Position numbers and translations under genes: made by a program. This document shows positions 1-8,606 of a stretch of 64,000 bases of DNA, piece after piece. How positions within the stretch are numbered: the first letter of the stretch is position 1; every line of letters starts with the position of its first letter. The stretch comes from Flavivirga amylovorans. GTDB taxonomy: Bacteria; Bacteroidota; Bacteroidia; Flavobacteriales; Flavobacteriaceae. Where the stretch lies: positions 507,533-571,532 of the forward strand of contig NZ_JAUOEM010000004.1 in NCBI RefSeq assembly GCF_030540875.1. The letters are read 5' to 3'. A model generated the notes under the pieces. It made no database searches, was not told the DNA's origin, and saw only the letters and a list, made by a program, of their open reading frames with translations.

Positions 1-2217
1 GTATTAATACTTCCTATGGTGATGTTGTCTCAAAATAAAATTAGTGGGATCATCATGGAAGCAAATGAAAAAAACGAACCCATAGGCTTGCCAGGAGCTA
101 ATGTATACTGGTTAAATACGTCTGTTGGAACTGTAACAGATATAGATGGGAAGTTTAGTATCCCTTACGAAAAAGGTTATGCACAATTATTAATTAGCTA
201 TGTAGGGTTTAAAACCGACACCATAACAGTTACCAATACTAAGATGATAAAACATTGGTTACAGCCAACAGATAATTTAGATGCAGTTACCATAAAATCC
301 AGAAAACAAGCAACATCAAAATCATATTTACAAGCTGCTAATGTATTTACAGTGAGTAGTGATGAATTGTTAAAAGCGGCATGTTGTAATCTCTCTGAGA
401 GTTTTGAAACCAACCCGTCTATTGATGTGAATTTCGCTGATGCCGTTACGGGAACACGGCAAATTAAAATGTTAGGACTTAATAGTCCGTATATTTTAAT
501 TGCTACCGAAAACATACCATCAATACGTGGTGCTTCACAAGCTTTTGGGCTGACTTTTATACCTGGAACTTGGGTGGAAAGCATTCAAATAACAAAAGGA
601 GCCGGTAGTGTTGTAAACGGTTACGAAAGTATAGCAGGACAAATAAATGCTGAGTTGGTAAAACCAACTACTGATGATAAGCTATTCGTGAATTTGTATG
701 GAGCAAGCAATGAGCGATTAGAGTTGAATACGCATATAAATACTAAAGTAAGTGATAAATGGCATACAGGTTTGTATTTACATGGTAATACCCATAATAA
801 AGAACACGATGTTAACGATGATGGATTTATGGACATGCCCAAATATCATCAAATTAATATTATGAATCGTTGGCAGTATACCAATGCCGAAAAAGGTTTT
901 GTGAGTTTTATAAATCTGAAATTTTTAAATGATGAAAAACAAACAGGGCAACTTGATTTTAATCCGGATACAGATAAACTAACAACCAACGCTTGGGGAA
1001 GTGAAATTGATACAAGACGTTATGAGGTGTCGGCTAAATTAGGCTATGTGAATCCAGAAATTCCATACCAAAGTTTAGGAGTTCAAACAGCTTTTAGTAG
1101 TCATAAACAAGATTCTTATTTTGGTTTAAATATGTATGATATTACTCATAACAGTTTGTATGCCAATGCTATTTATAATTCTATAATTAGTGATTCCAGA
1201 CATAAAATAAAAACGGGAATTAGCTATACTTACGATCATTATGATGAATTTGTCAATACCACAGCGTATGAAAGAACAGAAAGATCTGTAGGGGCATTTT
1301 TTGAATACAATTATGATAACTTAGACAAACTGAATGTCACAGCAGGTCTTCGCGTTGATGATCATAATTTACTAGGCACATTTGTAACACCTCGGGTACA
1401 TGCTCGCTATACCCCTTGGGAGAAATCGGCATTACGAGCATCTTTTGGACGCGGAAAACGTAGTGCTAATATTTTTGCTGAAAATCAACAGTTATTTTCA
1501 ACCTCAAGAAATATTAACATTGTAAATACGAATGGAACTATTTATGGGTTAGATCCAGAGATTGCATGGAATTACGGTGTGTCTTATTTACAAGGTTTTA
1601 ATCTTTTTGGAAGAAAAGCAGATATGACTTTAGACTTTTATAAAACGGATTTTAAAAACCAAGTGGTGGTTGATTATGAAAACCCATTAGAAGTGAGTTT
1701 TTATAATTTAGAAGGTGATAGTTACGCAAATAGTTTTCAAGCGGAACTTAATTATAATGCATTTGAGAATTTCGATTTGCGAATGGCTTATAAGTATTAT
1801 GACGTTAAAACAGATTATAATTCTGGTAAATTATCAAAACCATTAGTACCAACCCACCGTTTATTTGCAAATGCGTCTTACGAGACTCATAAGCAAGATA
1901 ATGGTCAACACTGGAAATTTGATGCAACATATAATTGGTTGGGGAAGCAGCGCTTTTCGTCAACAGAAACGAATCCTGTACAGTATCAATTACCAGACAA
2001 AACACCAACATTGGCAACATTAAATGCACAAGTAACCAAAGTGTTTTCTCTAAAATTTGAAGTATATTTAGGAGGTGAAAATATTACCAATGTGAGACAA
2101 AATAACCCTATTTTAGGAGGAGATGACCCTTTTGGTTCAAATTTTGATACCACATTTGTATATGGACCCATTTTTGGTAGTATGTATTATGCAGGATTGC
2201 GATTTAAATTCCTGTGA
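1..2217 (+). CDS. TonB-dependent outer-membrane receptor, 5' end cut by window
   Basis: The frame is open to base 1 and the first codons read as the end of a signal peptide (LILPMVMLSQ), so the true start lies upstream of the window. Counting from the Met at 16, a carboxypeptidase-regulatory-like beta domain spans about residues 5-85 (GLPGANVYW, GTVTDIDGKFSI). A plug follows at about 95-220 and a 22-strand-type barrel runs to the C-terminal GLRFKFL, ending in hydrophobic/aromatic residues as usual for barrels. Receptors of this build energise uptake across the outer membrane through TonB. The next gene encodes a periplasmic HMA protein with a CxxC motif, which suggests a metal or metal chelate as substrate (inference). 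The stop codon lies inside a palindromic repeat. Confidence 0.9.
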   Translation, partial: VLILPMVMLSQNKISGIIMEANEKNEPIGLPGANVYWLNTSVGTVTDIDGKFSIPYEKGYAQLLISYVGFKTDTITVTNTKMIKHWLQPTDNLDAVTIKSRKQATSKSYLQAANVFTVSSDELLKAACCNLSESFETNPSIDVNFADAVTGTRQIKMLGLNSPYILIATENIPSIRGASQAFGLTFIPGTWVESIQITKGAGSVVNGYESIAGQINAELVKPTTDDKLFVNLYGASNERLELNTHINTKVSDKWHTGLYLHGNTHNKEHDVNDDGFMDMPKYHQINIMNRWQYTNAEKGFVSFINLKFLNDEKQTGQLDFNPDTDKLTTNAWGSEIDTRRYEVSAKLGYVNPEIPYQSLGVQTAFSSHKQDSYFGLNMYDITHNSLYANAIYNSIISDSRHKIKTGISYTYDHYDEFVNTTAYERTERSVGAFFEYNYDNLDKLNVTAGLRVDDHNLLGTFVTPRVHARYTPWEKSALRASFGRGKRSANIFAENQQLFSTSRNINIVNTNGTIYGLDPEIAWNYGVSYLQGFNLFGRKADMTLDFYKTDFKNQVVVDYENPLEVSFYNLEGDSYANSFQAELNYNAFENFDLRMAYKYYDVKTDYNSGKLSKPLVPTHRLFANASYETHKQDNGQHWKFDATYNWLGKQRFSSTETNPVQYQLPDKTPTLATLNAQVTKVFSLKFEVYLGGENITNVRQNNPILGGDDPFGSNFDTTFVYGPIFGSMYYAGLRFKFL

Positions 2218-2280
2218 AGGCAGGAATCCACTTTATAATAATTAGGTTTCAATTTAAAAGATTCCTGCCTTCGCAGGAAT
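2208..2280. repeat. Pair of inverted REP-like palindromes
   Basis: Two hairpin elements face each other. The first, at 2208-2227, pairs ATTCCTG with CAGGAAT; the second, at 2261-2280, pairs ATTCCTGC with GCAGGAAT around a CTTC loop. Together they also form a perfect 13-bp inverted repeat (2216-2228 with 2260-2272). The first element contains the TGA stop of the TonB receptor. Similar tetraloop palindromes occur at 16165-16234 and 20002-20021, so this is a dispersed family. Confidence 0.75.
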
Positions 2281-2297
2281 GACAAAAAATATAAATT

Positions 2298-2690
2298 ATG
2301 AAAAAAATAATAACAGTAATAATCGTATTAATAACAACAGTATCATTTTCCCAAAACAAAAATGCCAGAGCATCGATGGAGGTTGATGGTGTTTGTTTAA
2401 TGTGTAAAACCCGTATTGAAAAAGCAAGTTTAAACACTAAAGGAGTTAAGTCGGCAGTATGGAATGTAAAAACTCATGAATTGAAACTGATTTATGACGA
2501 ACGTAAAACGGATGTAAAAACCATACAAAAAAGTATTCTGGCTGTTGGGCATGATACTAAAGAAGTGAAAGCAACAGATGAAGCTTATGCTACGGTACAC
2601 CCTTGCTGTAGATACCGGGATGAAGCTGTTAAAGACGATCATAAAGAAGGTGAAAATGAGAGGGAAGGTGATGATCATAATAATCATTAG
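2298..2690 (+). CDS. Secreted heavy-metal-associated (HMA) domain protein
   Basis: The 130-aa protein has a signal peptide (MKKIITVIIVLITTVSFSQ) and one ferredoxin-like HMA domain (about residues 24-95). The metal motif reads GVCLMCKTRIEKA, with CxxC as in copper chaperones. After the domain comes HPCCRYRD, and the tail is rich in His, Asp and Glu (DDHNNH at the end), giving more possible metal ligands. It starts 80 bp after the TonB receptor with only a repeat between, so co-transcription is likely. The role is probably periplasmic metal binding in partnership with the receptor; the metal (Cu or another soft metal) is inferred from the motif only. Confidence 0.85.
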   Translation: MKKIITVIIVLITTVSFSQNKNARASMEVDGVCLMCKTRIEKASLNTKGVKSAVWNVKTHELKLIYDERKTDVKTIQKSILAVGHDTKEVKATDEAYATVHPCCRYRDEAVKDDHKEGENEREGDDHNNH

Positions 2691-2741
2691 ATTTTTGTAT
2701 GAGTCGTTCAAAAATAAGTCGACAAATTTTTAAATAAAATT

Positions 2742-2772
2742 AAACCTGTGAAGTCTGTTTTACAGGTTTTTT
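2742..2772. terminator. Rho-independent terminator between convergent genes
   Basis: Stem AAACCTGT (2742-2749) pairs with ACAGGTTT (2762-2769) and is followed by T residues. It lies between the HMA gene (plus) and the 132-aa gene (minus) and probably ends the receptor/HMA transcript. Confidence 0.7.
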
Positions 2773-2823
2773 ACTGTCAATATAGAAGAAGATTCTCTAA
2801 AAAATAATCAGTGAAATTTATGG

Positions 2824-3222
2824 TTATGTAAATGACTCTAATTCTTTTAGTTTTATATACTCAATTAAATCAATTTTTTTAAGAGTTACATTGGTGGTAT
2901 TATCGATTGTAATATTAATATATGAGTGGTCTAACGAAAGACTTCCTATAAAATCCTCATTCCCCAAAGTAAATTTTATCTGATAATTTTCATCTAATTG
3001 ATATTTACTTATAATGATTCCAGAGTCAGTTACTTCATTGTCCATTAATTTTAGGGACTTTCCTAAACCCAAAATAATTTGTCTATTAATATCTCTACCC
3101 GGTAAAAAAATAGATTTTAAATTAAATTCTTTAGTATAAAAACGAAACAATCGAGTTATAATGTTAAAGGAGTCGTCTTCATACTCCATAAAATAGATAC
3201 CATCTAATCTTAATAATGACAT
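2824..3222 (-). CDS. 132-aa protein of unknown function, last gene of the CHAT operon
   Basis: I do not recognise this protein. It has no signal peptide or membrane segment and looks cytosolic, with an alternating beta-rich pattern (SLSLDHSYINITIDNTTNVTL near residues 93-113) and a charged helical tail (IEYIKLKELESF). It begins 23 nt after the stop of the CHAT-STAND protease gene on the same strand and ends just before a terminator, so it closes a three-gene operon. The size and position would suit a substrate, inhibitor or accessory subunit of the protease, but nothing in the sequence proves this. Confidence 0.75.
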   Translation of the reverse strand: MSLLRLDGIYFMEYEDDSFNIITRLFRFYTKEFNLKSIFLPGRDINRQIILGLGKSLKLMDNEVTDSGIIISKYQLDENYQIKFTLGNEDFIGSLSLDHSYINITIDNTTNVTLKKIDLIEYIKLKELESFT

Positions 3223-3245
3223 AGGTTTTGTTATTTTTTAATATA

Positions 3246-6200
3246 TTATCTTAAGTATTTATTAGCTAAACTCTCTACTATAGTTTCTAGTTCATTTTGA
3301 AATTCGCATTGAAAACCTGCATTAATAAAAGCATTTGCATTTATAATGAATTGCCTTTCTATACTGTATGGTAATTGCAATTTTTCTATGAAGAACAAAG
3401 AAAAAGCTATAGTGGAATAATTGTAATAGGCTTCTTCTGACTTTAAATTTTTATATAACGTATTAGCTATTAATAATGAGCAAAGCATTTTTCTAGACAA
3501 AAGTGTGTTTTTGAGGTTTAAATCTATATTACCTTGATTTAACCTATTATTAATTTTATCATTGTGTAGCTCATAATATTCCATAGACTTCTTAATATTC
3601 CCCTGTTTTCCATAATCTATTCCTAAAGCCGTGTATAAGGGAAGTTCAATTTTTAAATCTTCCATTTCCGATGCTAGCAATAGTTGCTGTTCTCTGTAGC
3701 TAATGGCTTGTTTAGGTTGTTGGATTTTAGAAGAACAAGTAGCCATCATATTGTAAAGTTGATATAGATCAATAAGATGTTTTTCCGTGTAAAATTCACG
3801 TGCTTTAAAAAAAAACTTTAAAGCTTTTTTATAAAGAGCAGCATTGAACATATTTTTACTTTCCATATATTCTCCTTCTAATAAATAAACATGACCCATA
3901 TATGTATTAGCTTCGGCTTGAGAGAAGTGATCTGAAGCCAATATGGCAAGATGCATGACTTGATTAAAGATAGTCTTAGCGTATACAAATTTATGCTTCT
4001 GCATATATATTATTCCTTGCTTCTTTAATGCACTAATTTCTATAGTTTCGTTATGATTCAAGGTGCTTTCTGCTAATGTTTTTTCTGCATAATATAAAGA
4101 TTTATTATGTTTATTGTTTTCTATATAAAACGCTAAAAGGTTATCCATTATTTCTGGGAAATCAACCTTAAGATCGATCATTATTTTGTAAGCCTTTAAT
4201 AACCTCTTTTCTGCTTCTTCAGATTTATTTATATGTCTTAAGGCATTTGCAGAATCTGACAATATGGCCAACTCCAACATTGAAACTTCTTCAATTTTTA
4301 ACGCGTTTTTTTTGAGCTCTTTTAAAGCTTTATCATATTTGTCAGATGCTTTTTTAAATAAACCTTTATCAGTATAAGCATTGCCTTCTAAATGATATGA
4401 GTTAATTATGTCTAATACACCTTTTTCATCTATTGCTTTTTGTTTATATTTTGTGCTGATATAATCAGCATCATTTTGAAGGCCTTTTCTTTGATAAGCT
4501 TGAAATAATAGCTCTAAAACTTCTGTTGGAGTTTGGTCTTGGATTATCTGAAAAACTGTTTTTCCAATTCTAATAACATCATCAGGGCTACTATTAATAT
4601 TATATTCATGACATAATTTTTTTCCAGCAGATACAATTCCAGATTTGTCATGTATGTTTGCATACAAATAAAATGCTTCATTTAAATAGTTAATATAGGT
4701 GTTGTTATGGATTCTTTTAAAGCTATCATGCCTTTCGTCAAAGAATGATAATAAATAGTCTGCTACGGCTTTTTTATCAAAGAAATCTTCCACTTCAAGA
4801 AATTGTGAATTAGATAATAGAGGGTGGGTTCTGTAGAGTTTTTCTCCTCTACCTATATCATCTGTTTCTATAAGGTTTAATGCAACTAATTTTTTTAAAT
4901 GAATATCCGTTTCTTTGTCTTTTAAATTTTTAGGTATTAATATTTTTTTTCCTACTGACGTTTTATGAATAGAAGCGGTTTTTATGATTTTTTGTAAGGG
5001 TTTGTCAAAGCGTTTTAAATAAGATAGAATGTAATACCCTTCTTTTTTATCATGTACCTCATATAAATAAAGCGCCATTCTTATGGTATCAGCTTGTTCA
5101 TCAAGAAAACTTTGTTCACTATCATAAAAGTCGATTTCTTTCATGCTTTTAGATAATAAATATTCAAAAATCATGTATAACTCTATAATACCTCCAAAAG
5201 AGCCTGTTGTGAATAAGGCTTTAATAATCAAGTAAAGAGGGTGATTGCTGAAAATGGAGCTTAAAGTTCTGGATGGTAATATTTTGTTTATATATTCTCC
5301 CAAAAAGCTTTTTTTGAAAATGAAAAAGAGCTGGGGTATTGAAATATCCCGGAATTTAATAATTTGAAAAATATCATTAACAATTGGAAAGCGAGTTATT
5401 AAAAAGATATTAATATTTTCAATCTGTTTAACTAAATCTAAAACTTCGTTAGATAATACAAAGGAGTTATTATTTACAATAACTAAATCGTCTATCTGAT
5501 CAATAACAATAAGTAAACGGTGCTCTTGAGCATATGTAGTAAGATCTTTTTTTATTTCAAGAATAGGCTTCTCAATAAGTATAGATGCTTTTTCTTTAAG
5601 ATCGTTAAGAGTACATTTATTTCCTGCAAAGTGTAATATTTTTAAGTCAGGAACAAATGCTTTATGATTTTGTAATATATAATTAATACATACAGATTTT
5701 CCTAGCCCCTTATGTCCAGAAATATTAATTTTTGCATTACCTTTTAAAATTAAGTTGGATAATTCTCTTATTTCATTTCTATGTAAAAATGGAAAGTATT
5801 TTTTTGAACCAAAAAAATATTTATGGTCATTATTTTTTATAGTAGTTTTATTTTCATACCCTACCAATTTTTCAATATGTTTTTGAAGAAATAATTGAGA
5901 CTCCAGCCATGAAACTCTTCCGTTTTTGGGTCTTTGCTTAAATTTTTTTAATGAATTCACACTGAATTTATACGCATCAAGAAGGTCGTATTTTCTTGAT
6001 AAATGATAGGCTAGCATACTGCAAAAGAATGTAGCATTTTCTTGTTCAATAGCATTAGAAAAACTAATCACCGCAGAGATATTATTATCTAATAAAAGAT
6101 TGGTAACACCCTCAAAACCTACTTTTCCAAGTGCTGTATTACATGATGATAATATAACCAATTGCGGTAATGTTATAGCATGTTTAACTATACTGTCAAC

Positions 6201-6812
6201 AAAATTTTGACCAGAAATTTCGTCTTCATGGCCAACTAAAGGGGTTTCGAAGAAAAGTGTGGTTTCGCCATTTTTGTAGCTTCCGTGACCACTATAGTAA
6301 ATAATGTCAAAATGTTCTTTTTGCAATATGTTTTCTAAGGATACTAATGATCCGTCGTCTGTTATTTTTAAATTAACGCCATTATTTAAAAATCTAGACA
6401 ATAGTGTGTGTGATTCATGTTTAATGTCTAATGAGCTTTGTCCAAAAGGACTAGAAAAAATCATCAGAACATTGAGTTTAGAACTCTTTTTTGGTGGAGC
6501 ATATTTATTAATTGGCTTATTTCCTTTTGATATTCCTATTAATGGATATTGATCAAAATAAAATTGCCATGGTAATGCTAAAACAGCATTGTTATCTGAA
6601 ATAAGATGCAACAATACATGGGTTTCTTGAGCAATTTTTAAAATACGCTGTAACTGTAAATCCTCTGAAAAGAAGACTTCCATTTGCTGAAGAAGTTTTT
6701 GAGAAAAAACTTCTTCAGGTGTTTCTCCCATTTTAAAATTATCTATTATATGATGAAAGCTTTCTAGCTGTATATCTTTTTTGATATGATAATTAAAAAG
6801 GGTTCTTTTCAT
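3246..6812 (-). CDS. CHAT-domain protease with STAND-type NTPase and TPR tail
   Basis: The 1188-aa protein has three parts. (i) A CHAT caspase-like domain at about residues 70-315: the CHAT-typical LPWQFYFD, catalytic His176 in YYSGHGS and catalytic Cys224 in LSSCNTALG, each at the end of a predicted beta strand. (ii) A P-loop NTPase at about 335-620: Walker A GHKGLGKS (366-373), Walker B LLIVIDQIDD (433-442), and ITR (472-474) as a possible sensor arginine, then a probable winged-helix region. (iii) Helical repeats of TPR type from about 720 to the end. In this architecture the repeats normally sense, the NTPase switches and the CHAT part cleaves. Both catalytic residues are present, so it should be active. 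It starts 4 nt after the 473-aa gene and precedes the 132-aa gene. The substrate is unknown. Confidence 0.88.
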   Translation of the reverse strand: MKRTLFNYHIKKDIQLESFHHIIDNFKMGETPEEVFSQKLLQQMEVFFSEDLQLQRILKIAQETHVLLHLISDNNAVLALPWQFYFDQYPLIGISKGNKPINKYAPPKKSSKLNVLMIFSSPFGQSSLDIKHESHTLLSRFLNNGVNLKITDDGSLVSLENILQKEHFDIIYYSGHGSYKNGETTLFFETPLVGHEDEISGQNFVDSIVKHAITLPQLVILSSCNTALGKVGFEGVTNLLLDNNISAVISFSNAIEQENATFFCSMLAYHLSRKYDLLDAYKFSVNSLKKFKQRPKNGRVSWLESQLFLQKHIEKLVGYENKTTIKNNDHKYFFGSKKYFPFLHRNEIRELSNLILKGNAKINISGHKGLGKSVCINYILQNHKAFVPDLKILHFAGNKCTLNDLKEKASILIEKPILEIKKDLTTYAQEHRLLIVIDQIDDLVIVNNNSFVLSNEVLDLVKQIENINIFLITRFPIVNDIFQIIKFRDISIPQLFFIFKKSFLGEYINKILPSRTLSSIFSNHPLYLIIKALFTTGSFGGIIELYMIFEYLLSKSMKEIDFYDSEQSFLDEQADTIRMALYLYEVHDKKEGYYILSYLKRFDKPLQKIIKTASIHKTSVGKKILIPKNLKDKETDIHLKKLVALNLIETDDIGRGEKLYRTHPLLSNSQFLEVEDFFDKKAVADYLLSFFDERHDSFKRIHNNTYINYLNEAFYLYANIHDKSGIVSAGKKLCHEYNINSSPDDVIRIGKTVFQIIQDQTPTEVLELLFQAYQRKGLQNDADYISTKYKQKAIDEKGVLDIINSYHLEGNAYTDKGLFKKASDKYDKALKELKKNALKIEEVSMLELAILSDSANALRHINKSEEAEKRLLKAYKIMIDLKVDFPEIMDNLLAFYIENNKHNKSLYYAEKTLAESTLNHNETIEISALKKQGIIYMQKHKFVYAKTIFNQVMHLAILASDHFSQAEANTYMGHVYLLEGEYMESKNMFNAALYKKALKFFFKAREFYTEKHLIDLYQLYNMMATCSSKIQQPKQAISYREQQLLLASEMEDLKIELPLYTALGIDYGKQGNIKKSMEYYELHNDKINNRLNQGNIDLNLKNTLLSRKMLCSLLIANTLYKNLKSEEAYYNYSTIAFSLFFIEKLQLPYSIERQFIINANAFINAGFQCEFQNELETIVESLANKYLR

Positions 6813-6816
6813 GATG

Positions 6817-8238
6817 TTATTCTTTACCTTTTATTACAATATCTTTATTATTTCTATTGATGCTTGTTTCATTTATATAATCTTTAATGGTATTTATTAT
6901 CTTAAAATCATTTTTGATTATAAGTTCAAGCTCTTCTTTTATATGATTTAACCCACTATACTCAAATGCTTTGGTGTAATAATATTGATAGTCTTTTTTG
7001 ATAATGATATTATCAGTGTTCTCCTTTTTTTTCTTGTATGCTGCTATTCTGGCCAATTCCCAATAGCTTTGCCATTGATTTTCTTTAGAGCTTATGGCAT
7101 TTTCAAAATGTTTAACTGCTACCTTTAAATTACCTTTCACTTTCTCTAAGATTCCGATATTATGATGAAGTTTTGATAAAATATGTGAATTGTTTTTTAA
7201 ATAATTTATATGGTTGGCTTCTATAACCTTAAAGATTTCTAGTGCATCATATTGTTGATCCTGAAGCATAAATATGACAGCTTTAAGAAATTGCACTTCT
7301 ACATGTCCAATATCTATCTCTTTAAAAGTATCTTGTTTATCTGCTGAAAGCATATTTTCAAGCTCTAATACTAATGGTAAACACTTAGTGAGTTCTTCTT
7401 TAAAGTAGTAGTCTAAGGCTAGTACCCATTTGGTTATGAAGTTTATATTTGCAGGAAGTTTCCCTTCTCCTAAAAAACAGAATTTATCTATTTTATATAT
7501 GCTATCAATATTTTTGTTATAATCTGTTTCTAAATCACTATTTTTTCTTGTAGCTTGAAATTGAATTCTAGATATTCTTTCATTGTCGACATAAGAAGAT
7601 CTTCCTTTTATGATTAAATCATAATTTATATTGTCATCTTTTATTTTCTTATAATCACTATACGAATAATGATTGATTATTATGTTTCGATTACTTTCAA
7701 TGTAAACTTCTTCAATATTAGTTTTTAGAATATCAGTTACCAGTTCGTCTTTTGAAATAGAACCTTCCATCTGGTATTCTTTAATATCGACTAATGCTAT
7801 TTTTAATGAATTATTATTCGGTTCTGTTTTTGGTTTTAAATGATTCGAGGGTTGTTCACAATTTACTGGTGGATTATTTGTTGATGTTATAAAATATTTA
7901 TTAAACAAATGGTCAATATATTCCTCGGTAATTTTAAGTTTTTTATAATAATCATTAATATCTTTCTTATTATTCTTGATATATGTTTCAAAGTATTTTT
8001 CTTCAGATATAAAGTGAACAACCTTTTCTAATGATTTTAATTCGAAAACACGTTCTTTATCTTTTTCTAGGTCTACTAAATCTACAGTAAGTATAGTCCT
8101 TTCAACTTCAAGAAACCTTCTTAGAGTTCTTTCAAATTCTTTATCTTGCAATAATTCTTGAGTTTTTTGTGACTTTTCAAGTTCATGCATACAGTATAAA
8201 AATGCAGCTAGATTATTCCTGTTTAAGTATTTCCTCAT
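6817..8238 (-). CDS. TolB/FlgO-like domain plus TPR protein, first gene of the CHAT operon
   Basis: This 473-aa cytosolic protein has no signal peptide. The N-terminal 110 residues are charged and helical. A linker rich in Asn and Pro follows, then an alpha/beta domain (about 145-245) starting LKIALVDIKEY and containing YDLIIKGRSSYVDNERISRI. That pattern, a strand, then a 'this is the level of X' strand, then a second strand, resembles TolB/FlgO/CsgG-type domains; this is inference from the pattern. Residues 290-430 look like TPR helices (HILSKLHHNIGILEKVKGN, AVKHFENAI). It leads the operon, 4 nt before the protease gene, so the two are probably translationally coupled and act together, perhaps as sensor and effector. 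Confidence 0.75.
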   Translation of the reverse strand: MRKYLNRNNLAAFLYCMHELEKSQKTQELLQDKEFERTLRRFLEVERTILTVDLVDLEKDKERVFELKSLEKVVHFISEEKYFETYIKNNKKDINDYYKKLKITEEYIDHLFNKYFITSTNNPPVNCEQPSNHLKPKTEPNNNSLKIALVDIKEYQMEGSISKDELVTDILKTNIEEVYIESNRNIIINHYSYSDYKKIKDDNINYDLIIKGRSSYVDNERISRIQFQATRKNSDLETDYNKNIDSIYKIDKFCFLGEGKLPANINFITKWVLALDYYFKEELTKCLPLVLELENMLSADKQDTFKEIDIGHVEVQFLKAVIFMLQDQQYDALEIFKVIEANHINYLKNNSHILSKLHHNIGILEKVKGNLKVAVKHFENAISSKENQWQSYWELARIAAYKKKKENTDNIIIKKDYQYYYTKAFEYSGLNHIKEELELIIKNDFKIINTIKDYINETSINRNNKDIVIKGKE

Positions 8239-8275
8239 GTTTTAAGGTCTTTTTTTGTTAAAAATGTTAAATTTT

Positions 8276-8319
8276 TATGTCGATGTCCGACATGTCAGAC
8301 ATGTCCTATATGTCGATAA
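8276..8319. promoter_or_regulatory. Tandem 9-bp operator-like array between divergent genes
   Basis: Four consecutive 9-mers run without gaps: TGTCCGACA (8284-8292), TGTCAGACA (8293-8301), TGTCCTATA (8302-8310) and TGTCGATAA (8311-8319). A TGTCGA precedes them at 8278-8283. The junctions create two copies of the palindrome GACATGTC (8289-8296 and 8298-8305), flanked on both sides by TATGTCGA (8276-8283 and 8309-8316). The array lies 38 bp upstream of the CHAT operon (minus) and 84 bp upstream of the 51-aa lipoprotein (plus). The form suggests cooperative binding of a regulator on successive helical faces; the regulator is not identified. Confidence 0.6.
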
Positions 8320-8403
8320 TAAAAGGCTAATATTTGTTATGTAGTCGAAAATCGATTATGAATGTAGGCCTTCATTCTTTAATTAATTAAATAATAATTA
8401 AAG

Positions 8404-8559
8404 ATGAAAACATTAAAAATTGTTTTGGTTTTGATTATTGTCATAATGACTAGTTGTCTTTTCTGTTCATGCAGACCTGATGGTTTGAGTACTTATGATG
8501 ATCCGATTGGTTTAGATATCACGGAGAAACCTATCGACCCAGAAGAGGATCCTAATTAA
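8404..8559 (+). CDS. 51-aa putative lipoprotein divergent from the CHAT operon
   Basis: The short ORF begins MKTLKIVLVLIIVIMTSCLF: a positively charged start, a hydrophobic core, and a Cys at residue 18 in the context MTSC, typical of a Bacteroidota lipobox. The mature part is short and acidic (TEKPIDPEEDPN at the end), with two further Cys at 21 and 23. A strong terminator follows 11 nt after the stop, and an operator-like array lies upstream, which together support a real transcription unit. The function is unknown; it might be a membrane-anchored peptide linked to the CHAT operon that shares its control region. Confidence 0.65.
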   Translation: MKTLKIVLVLIIVIMTSCLFCSCRPDGLSTYDDPIGLDITEKPIDPEEDPN

Positions 8560-8570
8560 TAGCGGCTTTT

Positions 8571-8601
8571 AACCCTAATACTAACATAGTATTAGGGTTT
8601 T
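8571..8601. terminator. Bidirectional terminator
   Basis: A near-perfect stem pairs AACCCTAATACT with AGTATTAGGGTT around a short loop, with T runs on the plus side and A-rich flank on the other. It separates the plus-strand lipoprotein from the minus-strand response regulator and may serve both. Confidence 0.8.
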
Positions 8602-8606
8602 AACTA

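Noticed and set aside
2249-2437. 62-aa minus-strand ORF
   Set aside because: It is a read-through of the palindromic repeat (giving CHSCEGRN-type sequence) and of the antisense of the HMA gene.
8276-8319. Short CRISPR-like array
   Set aside because: The repeats are 9 bp with no spacers and no cas genes nearby; it fits an operator array instead. No CRISPR array was seen anywhere in the window.
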